Shown piece after piece: positions 37,896-48,304 of a stretch of DNA of 64,000 nucleotides (its first letter is position 1; every line of letters begins with the position of its first letter). The stretch is taken from NCBI RefSeq assembly GCF_009759665.1, contig NZ_WQNE01000006.1:233287-297286 (forward strand), written 5' to 3'. Under the pieces are notes generated by a model. It was not told where the DNA came from and ran no database searches. It was given only the letters and a program-made list of their open reading frames with translations. This DNA comes from Bradyrhizobium cajani (GTDB lineage Bacteria; Pseudomonadota; Alphaproteobacteria; Rhizobiales; Xanthobacteraceae). The position numbers were made by a program, and so were the translations under genes.

Positions 37896-39425
37896 TTACG
37901 TGTCGTCCAACCACTTCATTCCAGTTCTTGCGCCGGCGCGCGCTGGACAAGGCAGCTCTGCGTGCAGGCGCGCCAATTCCTGCAACCGGTTGCGAACGTC
38001 CGCCTGCACAGGACTGGGGCGTCCCGTGCCAGCGTCGACGTGAATCAACACTTGTTCACCCGTGGCGATAGGCTCCTTCTCGTCCTCACGCGCAAGTACA
38101 TGGAAAATGCGTAGGCGCATTTTGTCGACGCCGAGGACATGCGTTAATACCTGGACTCGGTCGCCTGCAGTTAGCGTTCCCAGAAGAGAGAGACGTACCT
38201 CCACATCACGATAACTACCGTAGTTTGAGAGGTAGTCGTCGTCTATGCCAACCTGCCGAAGCAGATTACCGCAAGCGCGTCTGCAGAGCTCAAGCTGCCC
38301 AAGATCGGTGATATGTCCGTGCCCCCCTATCCAGTCGGGCGGCAGCGTAAGCGTCGGCATCCGCAGAGGTCCAGAGCCGCTAGTTAGCTCGGCTGAGAAA
38401 GCGCGCGCCCGTAGCCCCCGCTCCCAACGCGCAAGCGTCTTACCTGGGCCATAATCCTGCGAGCGCAACCCCCGCAGCACCGCAACGAGCAAGTCGTCGC
38501 GCTTCTGTTCAATGGGAATATCCAGAGGATCGGCCAGCGACAGAGACTCTGCCTGCTCGGCGATCTTATGTAGGAAGCTGCGATCGAAATCGGGCTTGTC
38601 AGTAAGCCTAGACCATGGCCATTTGAACGCCCATTGCGCCAGGTAGGCCCGCATACCGTCGGCGCCGCCGTTCAAACGGTAAGCTCCCATCGCAGCCCGC
38701 CGCAGCGCCCAAGAGTAGCGAACCGCGTCATCGATCTCCCCCAGCGTAGCGACGTCGTCATGCACCAACCATAGCGCCTCACGCGCGACCGCGTCACCCA
38801 ACCGATTCGCAATAAACCCGTCCACCTCTTTGCGGACCACCAGTGGATGCATCCCCACCGCTCGGAAGGTCGCCGCCGCCCGCTCCATGCTCTCGGGCGC
38901 CGTGCGGTGTCCGGCGCACAATTCAACGAGTGGCAGCAAGTACACGGGTTGGAACGGGTGAGCGACGAGCAGACACTCGGGGTAATCCATCTTCGCCTGC
39001 AATAATGACGGCCGAAATCCTGAGGTGGAGGAGCAGATGATGGTCGCAGGGCCGGCCTCCCGGCTGGCAGTGGCGAGGAGTTTCTGCTTGAGCTCAAGTT
39101 GCTCCGGCGCGGACTCCTGGACGAGATCCACGCCCTGCACCGCGTCCGCTAAAGAACCGACTACCGTGAGTGCTCCTTCGGTCGGCAATGGTGCAAGTGT
39201 CAACCGCCGATATGCCCGCCGTGCGTTGGCCAACATCTCTTGCGCGCGCTCTAGCGCCCTTGGCGAGGGGTTATAGAGTCGCACGTCTACTCCGTTGAGA
39301 ATGAACCGCGCGGCCCAACCCCCGCCGATAACTCCACATCCTAGGAGACCGACCACTCTAGGCAGGCTCTCAGGCACCCCCATTGCACTCTGAGATACGC
39401 TCTTTAGATTTGATCTGTCTGCCAT
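37896..39425 (-). CDS. lcdH: L-carnitine dehydrogenase fused to a thioesterase domain
   Basis: 509 residues. The N-terminal two thirds is a 3-hydroxyacyl-CoA-dehydrogenase-type protein: NAD motif VVGLLGCGVIGGGWAARF, LVQESAPEQLELKQ, IICSSTSGFRPS, LVAHPFQPVYLLPLVEL and DGFIANRLGDAVAREAL. From about residue 350 a hot-dog thioesterase domain follows (YLSNYGSYRDVEVRLSLLG, then GEQVLIHVDAGTGR). Rhizobial carnitine dehydrogenases are known to carry this thioesterase fusion: the first domain makes 3-dehydrocarnitine, the second releases betaine from betainyl-CoA. The gene begins two bases after the stop of the BKACE gene, so the two are coupled and share the RpoN promoter at 40493. All motifs look intact. 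Confidence 0.9.
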   Translation of the reverse strand: MADRSNLKSVSQSAMGVPESLPRVVGLLGCGVIGGGWAARFILNGVDVRLYNPSPRALERAQEMLANARRAYRRLTLAPLPTEGALTVVGSLADAVQGVDLVQESAPEQLELKQKLLATASREAGPATIICSSTSGFRPSLLQAKMDYPECLLVAHPFQPVYLLPLVELCAGHRTAPESMERAAATFRAVGMHPLVVRKEVDGFIANRLGDAVAREALWLVHDDVATLGEIDDAVRYSWALRRAAMGAYRLNGGADGMRAYLAQWAFKWPWSRLTDKPDFDRSFLHKIAEQAESLSLADPLDIPIEQKRDDLLVAVLRGLRSQDYGPGKTLARWERGLRARAFSAELTSGSGPLRMPTLTLPPDWIGGHGHITDLGQLELCRRACGNLLRQVGIDDDYLSNYGSYRDVEVRLSLLGTLTAGDRVQVLTHVLGVDKMRLRIFHVLAREDEKEPIATGEQVLIHVDAGTGRPSPVQADVRNRLQELARLHAELPCPARAGARTGMKWLDDT

Positions 39426-39427
39426 GC

Positions 39428-40306
39428 CTAAAGCCTTAGCTTCTCGCGCATCTCATCCGAGCTCATCACCCGCACACCGATCCAATCGAGAATCTCTTTC
39501 GCCCGCCGCACGAGCTCAGCGTTGGTCGCCAGTCGCCCGCGGGAGAGGTATAGGTTATCTTCCAAACCTACTCGTACGTTCGCACCGGCCAACGGTGACA
39601 ATACAGCATACGGAAGCTGCATCGCTCCCACAGCGAATGCTGAATAAACGGCATGCTCCGGAAGCTGATGCACCATCGCTAACAGAGTGGTCAGATCCGG
39701 CGGTGCACCATTGCCAGTGCCCAAACACAGCTGATACAACGGAATACCGTCGATGAGCCCTTCTTTGAGCAGATCGTTTGCCAACACCACATGGCCGGTA
39801 TCGAACACCTCGAGTTCAGGCTTCACACCGATCTCTTTGCAGCGTGCGGCCATCGCGCGTAACATTCCGACTGTATTCACCATGACACCCTCTACATTGA
39901 CCTTGCTGCTCTTCGAGCCACAATCCAACGTACAGATCTCGGGTCGGAGTTCCTCGATGTGTGCGAGCCGTTCGCGAGCGCTCGCCATCCATGTCGCTGG
40001 CCCCAGCGGTAGCGGACCTTCGGGCCCACCCAGTACGATATTACAGCCCTCGCCCGTGGTTAAATTGAGCACGGGTTTCACGTCGGACTGCCGAATGCGC
40101 TTCACCACAGCGCGCCATAATTCTGGATTCAGAGAACCTTCCTGCGTCTCAAGGTCACGGACGTGGAGATGCACCGCTGCCGCCCCCGCTCGCGCGGCCT
40201 CTATCGATGACTCGGCGATCTCCTCTGGGGTTACGGGTACATTCTTCTGCCGCGGCGCTTCCCCTCCCCCAGTGACCGCACAGGTAATGAAGACCTCCGA
40301 AATCAT
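39428..40306 (-). CDS. BKACE (DUF849) enzyme, probable dehydrocarnitine cleavage
   Basis: About 292 residues of the beta-keto acid cleavage enzyme family: FITCAVTGGGEAPRQKN, then VPVTPEEIAESSIEAARAGA, AVHLHVRDLETQEGS with zinc-binding His pair, PVLNLTTGEG, GVKPELEVFDTGH, and RVGLEDNLYLSRG with the conserved Glu. With acetyl-CoA such enzymes convert 3-dehydrocarnitine to betainyl-CoA and acetoacetate (CdhC role). The coupled downstream gene supplies the steps before and after, which supports this specific role. ATG at 40306 was chosen over an earlier start at 40369 because it matches the family N-terminus. A consensus RpoN promoter lies about 190 bases upstream. Confidence 0.9.
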   Translation of the reverse strand: MISEVFITCAVTGGGEAPRQKNVPVTPEEIAESSIEAARAGAAAVHLHVRDLETQEGSLNPELWRAVVKRIRQSDVKPVLNLTTGEGCNIVLGGPEGPLPLGPATWMASARERLAHIEELRPEICTLDCGSKSSKVNVEGVMVNTVGMLRAMAARCKEIGVKPELEVFDTGHVVLANDLLKEGLIDGIPLYQLCLGTGNGAPPDLTTLLAMVHQLPEHAVYSAFAVGAMQLPYAVLSPLAGANVRVGLEDNLYLSRGRLATNAELVRRAKEILDWIGVRVMSSDEMREKLRL

Positions 40307-40492
40307 ACTCGCTGTTCCTTGCTGAACGCTGGACCAGCCCCCAACCCAGAGGAGACGAACAAGTCTCATCTCTTTCCATTCTAATGCCCAGCCTCAAACA
40401 CTATCGGCGCATCGATTAGGCCGAGCAGAGTTCATCTCGCCACGGGTCCTAGCGGCCATCTCCGCCGCAGCGAACCCTTGGCGCAGTGACCT

Positions 40493-40509
40493 CAGCAAAC
40501 AACGTGCCA
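40493..40509 (-). promoter_or_regulatory. RpoN promoter of the carnitine operon
   Basis: Minus strand TGGCACGTTGTTTGCT is a full match to TGGCACGNNNNTTGCW. Transcription would start near 40483, about 177 bases before the BKACE ATG. No exact TGT-N10-ACA site is present within 200 bases upstream; TGTTTGGTTAAAGGGACA (TGT-N12-ACA, about 40530-40547) is a loose candidate. The activator could be NifA or another enhancer-binding protein. Confidence 0.82.
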
Positions 40510-41049
40510 CTCGCACCAGTCGTGTGCGGTGTTTGGTTAAAGGGACAAAACAAGCCAAACTGGTTACGCACTCTTATGATGATGGCGACGAACCGTTCAG
40601 TTTACGACCGAACCGTAAGCAATCGGACAGGTCGGGCGCGTGATAGAGGTCCCCATCTGATCACTAGTCGCATCTTATGGAGCACTTAGATCCACTGGCT
40701 CCCCAATGCTTTGCGCTGCCGGCTCCAGAGCCTCATATATTCTCTCCGCGCAGCCAGGCGTACGGTTGCGCGTGCACCATGCTGTTCTGTTTCGCCGACC
40801 TCGAGCATAGTTCTCGATCAACACTCCCTGGCACAGACTTACTCCCATCGGGAACAAATGAGTCCGCGGCGAGCATCATCGCTCGCAAGATTTCCATCTA
40901 TTTTTGTTGTGAATCGCGCCCACACAGATGGCACCGAGTTCAAGTTGGCAACCCAACTATTAGACGAGAGCATGCAGGACTGACAAATAGGGGGTGCACT
41001 GTGTCCACGTAGCGACGTGACGAGGTCGCGGTCGAGCAGCTCGGCCATT
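40510..41049. other. No recognisable gene
   Basis: About 540 bases between the carnitine promoter and the group II intron remnant. Nothing supportable apart from the loose activator site noted with the promoter. Confidence 0.4.
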
Positions 41050-41925
41050 TTTGACCTCACGGATCCTGGCGGGCGGCTTTCCCGCACTCGGCTCTTCCCG
41101 AGAGTAACCCACGTCATATCCGCGCCGGCGCCCATGTGCGAGTGATGAGTGAAGTTAGCAGACGCAAGCGTGCCGACAGGGTCTCGAACTCCGGCCAGCC
41201 CATGCGCCGAATCCTCTGGCTACGCCGTCTCAGACAACGCAGGCGCACTTCGCGGTAGAAGCCGTTGAGCGCTGGATAGTTGTGCGGCCTGCCATAATAG
41301 CCATAGTGCCGGCGCAGCACGGCGGCGAGCCGCTCGTGCTGCGCGGCCAGTGGCGCGTGCATGACCCGCCAAGCCTCCTGGCGCAACGCCGTCAGCTTGC
41401 GCGTCAGGCGTTTCCCTTCCGCGATGAACCGGCCATTTCGGGTCCGCCTACAGTAATGGGCAAGGCCGAGGAAGACGAAGGTCTCTGTCCGCCGCTCGCC
41501 CCGTTGCTGACGCGAGCACCGCGGACCGGCCAAACCCGATCAGCCGCGTCTTGTCCTCATGGAGCATCAGGCCGAAGCTGGCCCAGCCGCGCCTTGAGGG
41601 CCAAGAGCATTTCCTGCGCATCTGCCTTGTTCTCAAAACCCGTGACGAAGTCGTCCGCGTAACGCACGAGCACGATGCGACAGCGTGCGCGGAGACGACA
41701 CCATTGATGGGTACAGAGATCGAGGATGTACTGCAGGAAGGTGTTAGCAACGAGCGGGCTGATGCCCGCCCCTTGTGGCGTGCCCCTGTCGGTTTGTTGC
41801 TTCGCAGCTCTCAAGACGCCAGCTCCCAGCCACGGCCCGATGACCCGCAAGATGCGAGGATCGGCGATCCTGTGCCCAGCTTCCAGACTGGCCCTACCTG
41901 TGGACCGACGCCACCTATGTGAAGG
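41050..41925 (-). mobile_element. Group II intron remnant A (RT gene frameshifted)
   Basis: On the minus strand, reverse transcriptase motifs lie in two frames: TPQGAGISPLVANTFLQ and the catalytic VLVRYADDFVTGFEN (41557-41800), then LHEDKTRLIGFGR after a shift, then the maturase part LRQEAWRVMHAPL and GYYGRPHNYPALNGFY to 41117. Downstream, 41050-41095 reads GAGCCGAGTGCGGGAAAGCC followed by GCCCGCCAGGATC, matching the domain V hairpin of bacterial group II introns. The N-terminal RT half is missing, cut by the IS1182 remnant at about 41925. Not functional. Confidence 0.8.
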
Positions 41926-43215
41926 TGCGCCAGTTGCCATCCGCCTTGAGATTGATGGCGGCGGCCGTCAGGTAGGCCTTGATCTTCATGTTCGGTAGAC
42001 CGGGCCGTAAGGCGCGCGCGAGTCCGTGCCAAGTTTTGGCTTCGCCGTGGAAACCCTCTGGGCGCCAGCGATGGCGTTCATAGAGACGTCGATCCTGCTT
42101 ACTCCATCGCTCGCGACGGCGGCGGGCGCGCAGCAGTGCCGGATAATGGTCACCGACAACGACCGCTTTGTTAACCCGCGCTTTGGATCGGCAATCGCCC
42201 TTGAGCGGACACCGGGCGCAATCCTTCGCCTTCGAGTAAAAGAAGCGGCTGCGCGCTGGGCCGCGCGGGCGCAAGATACGTCCTCGCGGGCACTGGATGT
42301 CGTTCTTAGCATCGTACCGGAAGCGTGTGGTACGCGACTCTTGATTGGTTCGGGCTTTAGCTGGGACGAAGGCATCAATGCCGCGCCGCTCGAGCGCGCC
42401 ATAGACTTTAGCGTAGGCATAGCCCGCGTCGGCGGTGACCTTGATGTCGATGCCCTTGCGGCTTCGTTTGTTGGTCCAGTTCGTGACCGCGACTTCCAGA
42501 ATGACACCGACCTTGTCGTCGACAGCCGTGTGCTGCTGTAAGCGGGTTCCAGCCGCCGGTTTCGGGCATTCGTAGCCATTGTCGCATCGGGATCAGTCGT
42601 GCAGACCCTTTTGTACTCCCGCTTGGCCGGCCCTTTCTCTCATCCTCGCTTCATCTTCGCTTTGATTTTCGCTCAGCACATCCGCCACATGCTGCTCGGT
42701 GAGGCTGTCCCAACTCACGTTGGCGACGCATCGATCGATGTGAACTACTTCGGCTGTTGCGATCTTGGCCTTCAGGCAGGCCTCGACCTGCGTTTAAAGA
42801 TCCTACGGAATTGCTCTTCGCCCCAGCGCTGGCGGATGCGCGTCAGGCTGGAATGGTGCGTTGGCTGCTCGTGCAGGCCATAACGAGCAAACCAGCAAAT
42901 GGCGATGCTGACCTGAGCCTCACGGATCAGCTTGCGATCGTGTACGATGCCGGTCAGCAGACCCGCGAGCATCAGGCGAACCGCGGCCTCCGGATCGATG
43001 CCTGGCCGACCGTCGTTCGCGCAATAGCAGTCGGAGACCTATTCCCTTAGCCAAGATAGGTCGAGCACGCGATCGACCCGCGCTAGCACGTGCTCAACTG
43101 GGACGAGCTGTCTGAGCGAGCCAGTGATGAAGAGCTCCAACTGATCCCGCTCCTTGCGCCCCAGCATCTCGTTTGGTCCGGCGATCGCGAATCGCCGACG
43201 AGAACGGAATCAGCC
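41920..43215 (-). mobile_element. IS1182-family transposase pseudogene
   Basis: Minus-strand pieces rebuild an IS1182 transposase. N-terminus: AGPNEMLGRKERDQLELF, then LARVDRVLDLSWLR (43080-43200). Middle: RLMLAGLLTGIVHDRKLIRE, then HSSLTRIRQRWGEEQF (42772-42972). Then a region with VADVLSENQSE, DDKVGVILEVAVTNW and DIKVTADAGYAYAKVYGAL (42400-42720). C-terminus: FYSKAKDCARCPLKGDCRSK and RWRPEGFHGEAKTWHGLAR (41915-42274). Several frameshifts and a missing C-terminal end make it dead. It abuts the group II intron remnant on one side and an IS256 remnant on the other. Confidence 0.8.
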
Positions 43216-43485
43216 ATTTGCAGCTTTTTTCAACGACCCCGCGTGCACTTCATGCGCAATGCGCTGGCGCATGCCGGCAAGAGCGGGCGGCGGGTCATCT
43301 CCACCTTCATCTCCACCGCGTTTGCCCAGGACGATGCCGAGGCAGCTAAGGAGCAATGGCGCAAGGTCGCCGACCAGCTCCGCCCGAAGTTGCCCAAGTT
43401 TGCGGGCTTCTGGACGACGCCGAGACCGATGTGCTGGCCTATACGACCTTTCCCGCAGCACCGAACCAAGCTCCACTCCACGGAT
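43215..43485 (+). pseudogene. IS256-family transposase, left fragment
   Basis: Plus strand reads VHFMRNALAHAGKSGRRV, then ISTAFAQDDAEAAKEQWRK and VADQLRPKLPKFAG, typical of the mutator-type (IS256) transposase core; the following DVLAY and TFPAA lie in another frame, ending at HRTKLHST near 43484. The N-terminal part is missing. The sequence appears to resume at about 45262, after an IS110-type element. Confidence 0.8.
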
Positions 43486-45200
43486 GAGATGGACAAGCGA
43501 CTTTTAATGATCGCCCCGATGACGATTGCGGGCATCGCGTCCATTCTTTTGTTCGGCCGCGGCGCGGGCCATTCTTCCGTCCCGGCCACCGATCTCGCAG
43601 CCGCCGCGCGCAGGGTCGGCCAAGGCTGGCCGCGTTTGCGGCCACCGCACGGCTTGGCCTTGACCGGCCCGAGCACGGCGGCATGCTGGCGTGGAACGGG
43701 ACTGCATTCCTGGCTGGCACTTGCCGTCAGCGGCGGTTATGGTTGTCGGGCGCGGGCGACCTCGTGGCGAAGCGTGACGCGTCGGCTGAAAGCGTCACCG
43801 GACTGCCTATTTTGTCCTGCCGAGCTGAGGCGCCCGCGCGCCGGGTTTCGGCCGCCGCGGTTTCCATTGCGACACCAATCGTTCGTAGTTTCGCTGCGCC
43901 TGGGCGGCAATCAACATCTCACGGTTGCGCAGCGCCTTGATGTTGTAGGCATAGGCTGGTCCGCGCCGGCTGCCCTTCTGTTGCGGATGTCCAGCTTGAA
44001 GTGGCATTGCGCGGGTCTTGTTGGCGACCAGCGCCGGACGCGCCCACAGGTAATCCTCGCCCTTCGTCAACAAATGCCAGCAGAGCACTGTGAGCTTGCG
44101 AGCCACGGCCACCGCGGCGACCTGATGGCCACGCCGGGCGCGAATCCGCACGAAAGAAGCATGCAGTGGACCGGGCGCCTTGGCCGCGGCCCAGGCGGCC
44201 TCGACCAGCATGGCGCGCGCGTGACTGCGGCCGATCTTTCTGATGCGACCGTGACGGGCGGCTCCCAGTCCCGACTTCCGCACCCGCGGGTTCAGCCCGA
44301 AATAGCTCACCAGCTTCTGCGGGCTGTCGAACCGGCTGATGTCGCCGATCGCCGCCACGATGCCGGCGGTGACCGCCAGATTGACGCCGGTGATCGTCAT
44401 CAATCTGTTGACCGCGAGATCGCCGATAGCGACCTGCGCGATCTCACGGTCGAGCAGAGCCAGCTCTTCCGCCAGCCAGTCAAGCTCACGGACATGCCGA
44501 TCGATGGCCGCGCGCTCATCGTGCGGCAGCTGTTGGGCCGCCAACCACGCCCGGCCGCGGGCGTTGAAAAGATCGGCATGCGGGCAGTATTCCGGGTTGT
44601 CACCCATCAGCCGGGAGCCAACTCAACGCGCCTTTCAAGCGCCGAGGTAGACCTTCGGCCGAACGCACATCACTTGAGCCGCGTGCGATGGCGCACGACC
44701 TGCGGCAGGTACCCGGCCGCCTGCAGACTGGCGAGCGTGCCGGCATCGATCTTGTCGGTCTTAACGTGAGCCTGGGCGATCGCCTTCACCTGCAGCGGAT
44801 GGGCGATAATCACCCGCGCCACGAACGGCGCCAGAACCCGCGACACCGCCATGCTGTTGGCAGTCGCTTCGACCACCACCTCATCACTGGCCAGCAGGGT
44901 CTTGCCAAATCCTCCAGCGCAGTCCGCGTCATATCGATGCGGCCCGCATGTCGGAGCCTGCCGTCCTCCCAAAACACCACCTCGCCGAAAGTTCGGTGGA
45001 CGTCGATGCCAATCACCCGTCGCATTCGCACCTCCTGCCAGACATATGACGGGAGCTGCGGGCGACACGACAACTACGGATTCGCGCTCCCAGCGCAACC
45101 GGGCGAGTCGGAGGCGGCCAGCTACTAACTCGAGCTCTCGGCTCATCGAATAACATCGGCCTGCCCGCACTTCGTGCTCCCGGGCCTCTGTCCCGATGGT
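43486..45200 (-). mobile_element. IS110-family element with broken transposase
   Basis: Minus-strand IS110 transposase pieces. The start is MRRVIGIDVHRTFGEVVFWE (45026 down), then RHAGRIDMTRTALE. After a shift near 44925: VVVEATANSMAVSRVLAPFV and VKTDKIDAGTLASLQAAGYL (DEDD-type domain). After a gap and stop at 44607-44670, the C-terminal domain continues over 44607-43807: NRLMTITGVNLAVTAGIV, FDSPQKLVSYFGLNPRVRKS, GRIRKIGRSHARAMLVEAAW. It splits the IS256 gene. Exact ends are not visible, as IS110 elements usually lack terminal repeats. Confidence 0.78.
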
Positions 45201-45500
45201 CGCACCATACGCCACGATGTAGAACACCGCAGCGGGAACGTTGGCACCGAGACATCTCATACCGGTTACCAACCCGATCGAGCGCCTTAACGGCGAGATG
45301 AAGCGGCGCACCGGTCAGCATCTTCGCGAAGGAAAGATGCGATCGTCCGCCTCATCAGCGCGATCCTGGCTCGAGGAGAACGATGAATGGGCCGTCCAGC
45401 CTGCCCGCTATATGACGCTCGAAAGCTCGCGCCGTTGAGCGATGATCCAACCGTCAGCCGTCAGGCTATCAAGCTGATCAGCCCGGCCCATGCCGGTGAA
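45200..45500 (+). pseudogene. IS256-family transposase, right fragment
   Basis: Plus strand reads TNPIERLNGEMKRRT (from about 45268), then EENDEWAVQPARYMTLES, and in the next frame LSDDPTV, the C-terminal end of IS256-type transposases. It continues the fragment at 43215-43485 and is frameshifted. The end of the element is near TACACCACGCAACGGGACAC (45520s). Confidence 0.75.
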
Positions 45501-45529
45501 TGCGGTGACCCTCCGCCGGCTACACCACG

Positions 45530-46386
45530 CAACGGGACACGATCTATTCTGTCAGTCCTGCTTCGACTCTGGAGTGTGAGACCAAGACCTTCCCTCAATT
45601 TTTAGCCAATCCAGAGTTCGCCCTGGCAGCTCGATGTGCGCAGTTGGGAGTGTTAGCGAAGGGAATTGGGCGAGGAGCTTTCGACATGGCATAACGCCAG
45701 ATCCCGGCGCGAGTGACCGGTGAAGTCGAATTCGGATCTCCGCTCCGAGCTGCGACTGTGGTCGTGCATCGTTGTACAACAAGGCTGAAGAACGCTCACA
45801 AATCCGTTCTTCGGCGATGTTTTTGGTTGATGCAGGCAGTTCTTTATGTGCGTCACCAATCCTCGTCCCATCAGGTGCTGCATAATGGCGATATCGACGC
45901 AGTTCAATGCTCATGCAATATCGGCTGACGGCACTCATCTCGGTCGTTCAGCCGCCTTCGGCATACAACGCGCTGGTTTCGAGCGAATAGTAGCAGCGGT
46001 TTGCCTTGCGTAAGGTGGTGCGGCTTGTGCCCGCCAAGTCTCCCACTTCGCCCGCCCACAGCTGCCCGAATTAGCAGCAACTCATCGATGTGTGCCGCGT
46101 TGTGGATAGTTCCGTCAGCGCTGTCTCTCGGCCGACGCGGATGAAGGTACTTGAGCATGAGGACATCCGGCGGAGCGGCTGCTGGCGGATGGTACGACCA
46201 TTTTGGCGCTGAAGGAGTAGCTGGGAAGCGCGCTTGATATCCGACACCTCATACCGTGTAACTTCGCCTTCCATTTAGATGCTGGCGTGCTGACCCCATG
46301 CTGCGGCACAATCGCTCAGCGGCCTTCCACGTTTGATTATCGGCAGCATGACGACCCAGCCGTTGCCTTCGCCAATTTCTCGTGCC
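45530..46386. other. No recognisable gene
   Basis: About 850 bases after the IS256 remnant. Minus-strand frames (for example 45552-45938) have no family resemblance. Confidence 0.4.
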
Positions 46387-47382
46387 TCAGCAGCTATTCG
46401 CCCCTGGGATGCCGATCCCGAAATGCCGCCTATATGCGAGATCGAGGATACGATTTGCGAGTTTCGAGAAGCTGTATCCGGCGGCCGTCGCAGCCCGGAC
46501 GTAAGAGTGCGTACCATTGAGAGAGGGACTGAAGTTTATCTCCAGAAAAAAAGGCTGGCCGGATCGATCAATCCGGAAGTCGACTCGGGCATAGTCACGG
46601 CCGAGGCAGGTACGGAAGGCCGCAACCGAAATATCCCGCAACATCGTTGTAAGCTCACACCCAACTTGCGCAGGGCAGACCTTCTGCGGCTCTGCGCCCC
46701 CGATATGATTCTTGTCGTCCCTGGTGATAAGGCGTACCTCCCGCTCACCGAATTCGTGCTCCACCAGAGGTAACACCTCGAGCTCTTCATTTCCCAACAA
46801 TGCGACGCAGATCTCCCGTCCGTCGATGTATTCTTCGACCAGTGCATCCTGCCCGTAATGCGTGACTATCTCTTCTACGGCTTGCTTCAGACGGGTGGGC
46901 TCGTGTACGAGTTGTAACCCCGAGCTGACAGCCTCGTAACGTGGCTTCACTATGAGCGGAAATCGCAGATCGCCGGTGCTTTCGGTTCCGCGACGCATCA
47001 CCTGAAAATTCGGCGTCGGGCCGCCGTCATCGCGGACGAGCTTCTTGGCGATGACCTTGTCAAGCTCCAACGCCGCCGCGACTGGACTCGGTCCCGTATA
47101 CGGAATGCCTGCCATCTCAAGTAAGGTGGGTACCTGGCTGCAACGCCACTCACCTTTAATTCCATAAGCCATGTTGAAAACCATTCCGGAGGGGCGGGCT
47201 TGCGGATCCAGTGGCATGAACCGCTCGAGTGTTGTGAGTAGTCCTTTATCGCCTTCACACAGGAATGTCTCGTGGCCCCCTTCCTGCAGCGCCCTCATCA
47301 AACTCGTGATGGTCGCGCGGTGTATATCCGGAATGGTTGCATTGAGATCGCTTGGCTCGTTCCACACCACTGCTACGCGCAT
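46387..47382 (-). CDS. ATP-grasp ligase, D-Ala-D-Ala ligase family
   Basis: 331 residues. The N-terminal domain starts MRVAVVWNEPSDLN; FNMAYGIKGEWRCSQVPTLL and GIPYTGPSPVAAALELDK correspond to the Ddl substrate region. The ATP-grasp part shows FPLIVKPRYEAVSSGL, DALVEEYIDGREICVALLG, DYARVDFRIDRSGQPFFLEI and NFSPSLNGTHSY (metal-binding Glu/Asn). Typical Ddl has ENNTxPG-like ends; here it is EINFSPSL, so a non-cell-wall amino acid ligase is likely. A strong AAGGAG stands six bases before the ATG. A consensus RpoN promoter lies at 47570, suggesting specialised peptide-bond formation in nitrogen-fixing cells. Confidence 0.9.
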   Translation of the reverse strand: MRVAVVWNEPSDLNATIPDIHRATITSLMRALQEGGHETFLCEGDKGLLTTLERFMPLDPQARPSGMVFNMAYGIKGEWRCSQVPTLLEMAGIPYTGPSPVAAALELDKVIAKKLVRDDGGPTPNFQVMRRGTESTGDLRFPLIVKPRYEAVSSGLQLVHEPTRLKQAVEEIVTHYGQDALVEEYIDGREICVALLGNEELEVLPLVEHEFGEREVRLITRDDKNHIGGAEPQKVCPAQVGCELTTMLRDISVAAFRTCLGRDYARVDFRIDRSGQPFFLEINFSPSLNGTHSYVRAATAAGYSFSKLANRILDLAYRRHFGIGIPGANSC

Positions 47383-47569
47383 GAACTACTCCTTGATGTT
47401 CGCCCACTGCTTTCTTCCGCTCGAACGCCTCGCTTGAGGAAAACAGCTCGCCTGCATACTGCGCTCTTGCCAATACGAGAACGGCGTCCACGCATTGAGT
47501 CCAATCGTGCGGGCAAGCCGCAATTTTCTCGAAAGGAGATCGCCAAGCCTTCCCCACGGCCCAGGATCA

Positions 47570-47585
47570 AGCAATCTGCGTGCCA
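47570..47585 (-). promoter_or_regulatory. RpoN promoter before the ATP-grasp ligase
   Basis: Minus strand TGGCACGCAGATTGCT is a full match to TGGCACGNNNNTTGCW. The transcript would start near 47558 with a leader of about 175 bases before the ATG at 47382. No exact TGT-N10-ACA was found within 350 bases upstream. Confidence 0.8.
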
Positions 47586-48304
47586 CAAAACGTGAGGGGA
47601 CCCCGCTTAAGGGGGACGTCTTGCGCCGCTCTGGCGGAACTACCGCATCTCAGCGCGTCACGTTTCCTACATCGACGCTTGAATCGAACACGCGGAACGG
47701 GCCGTGAGCTGGGAAACAGCATCGGCACGAGAAATCGTGCCAGTGCCGCAAATGATCGGCATTCTCCCAATAGGACAGACGGAATGAATTTTTGGGAGAG
47801 AGGTAAGAGGAACATGAATGAACCCTAAGAGGATCAAGGTTCGCCTTCGGCGGGACGGGTGTGTGCATCAAAGATCATGCTCGTCTAGCCCCCTTTCTCG
47901 AAAGCCACCACGGGTAGTCCTGTATACGAGTCACCGAAGAGAACTGGGGCGTTCCTCGCCGGTCGGGGTTGAGACGGTACCGCGATAAGGAGTGGAAGAT
48001 CACTCGGTTGCTGTAACGCAACCATACGCCTCTGAGATCGCATTAACAGTTCGGGTGCGGGCGCCGACTCCATCCTTCTGGTCCTGATCCAACAGGGAAG
48101 AGTCAGCCGAACGCGCGATCAACTTCAACAAATTTTGTTCATACCCAGCCTTTGGAAGAAAAGGGCGACGATTCCTACAAGTCCCATCTAACGCAATTTT
48201 GAAGGGACCAAAGTAGCACCAAGAAATGCGAGCGAGATCTTTCAACACGGGTAAAATCTTCTCTATCGTTGATCCGAGCATCAGCCGCCATTGCACGGAT
48301 GAAA
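47586..48304. other. Intergenic with a perfect hairpin
   Basis: No gene. GGCACGA-GAAA-TCGTGCC at 47724-47741 is a perfect 7-base stem closed by a GAAA tetraloop, without a T-run, so it is not an ordinary terminator. A tts-box-like core (TTTCTCGAAAGCC) occurs near 47891-47904 but the rest of the box is not convincing. Confidence 0.4.

Noticed and set aside
43090..44769. Long plus-strand open frame of about 560 residues
   Set aside because: Its start is IS256 transposase sequence and the rest is antisense to IS110 pieces; it is a chance fusion through decayed elements.
47891..47904. tts box (type III secretion promoter) with core TTTCTCGAAAGCC
   Set aside because: Only the core resembles a tts box and no effector or secretion gene follows in either direction.
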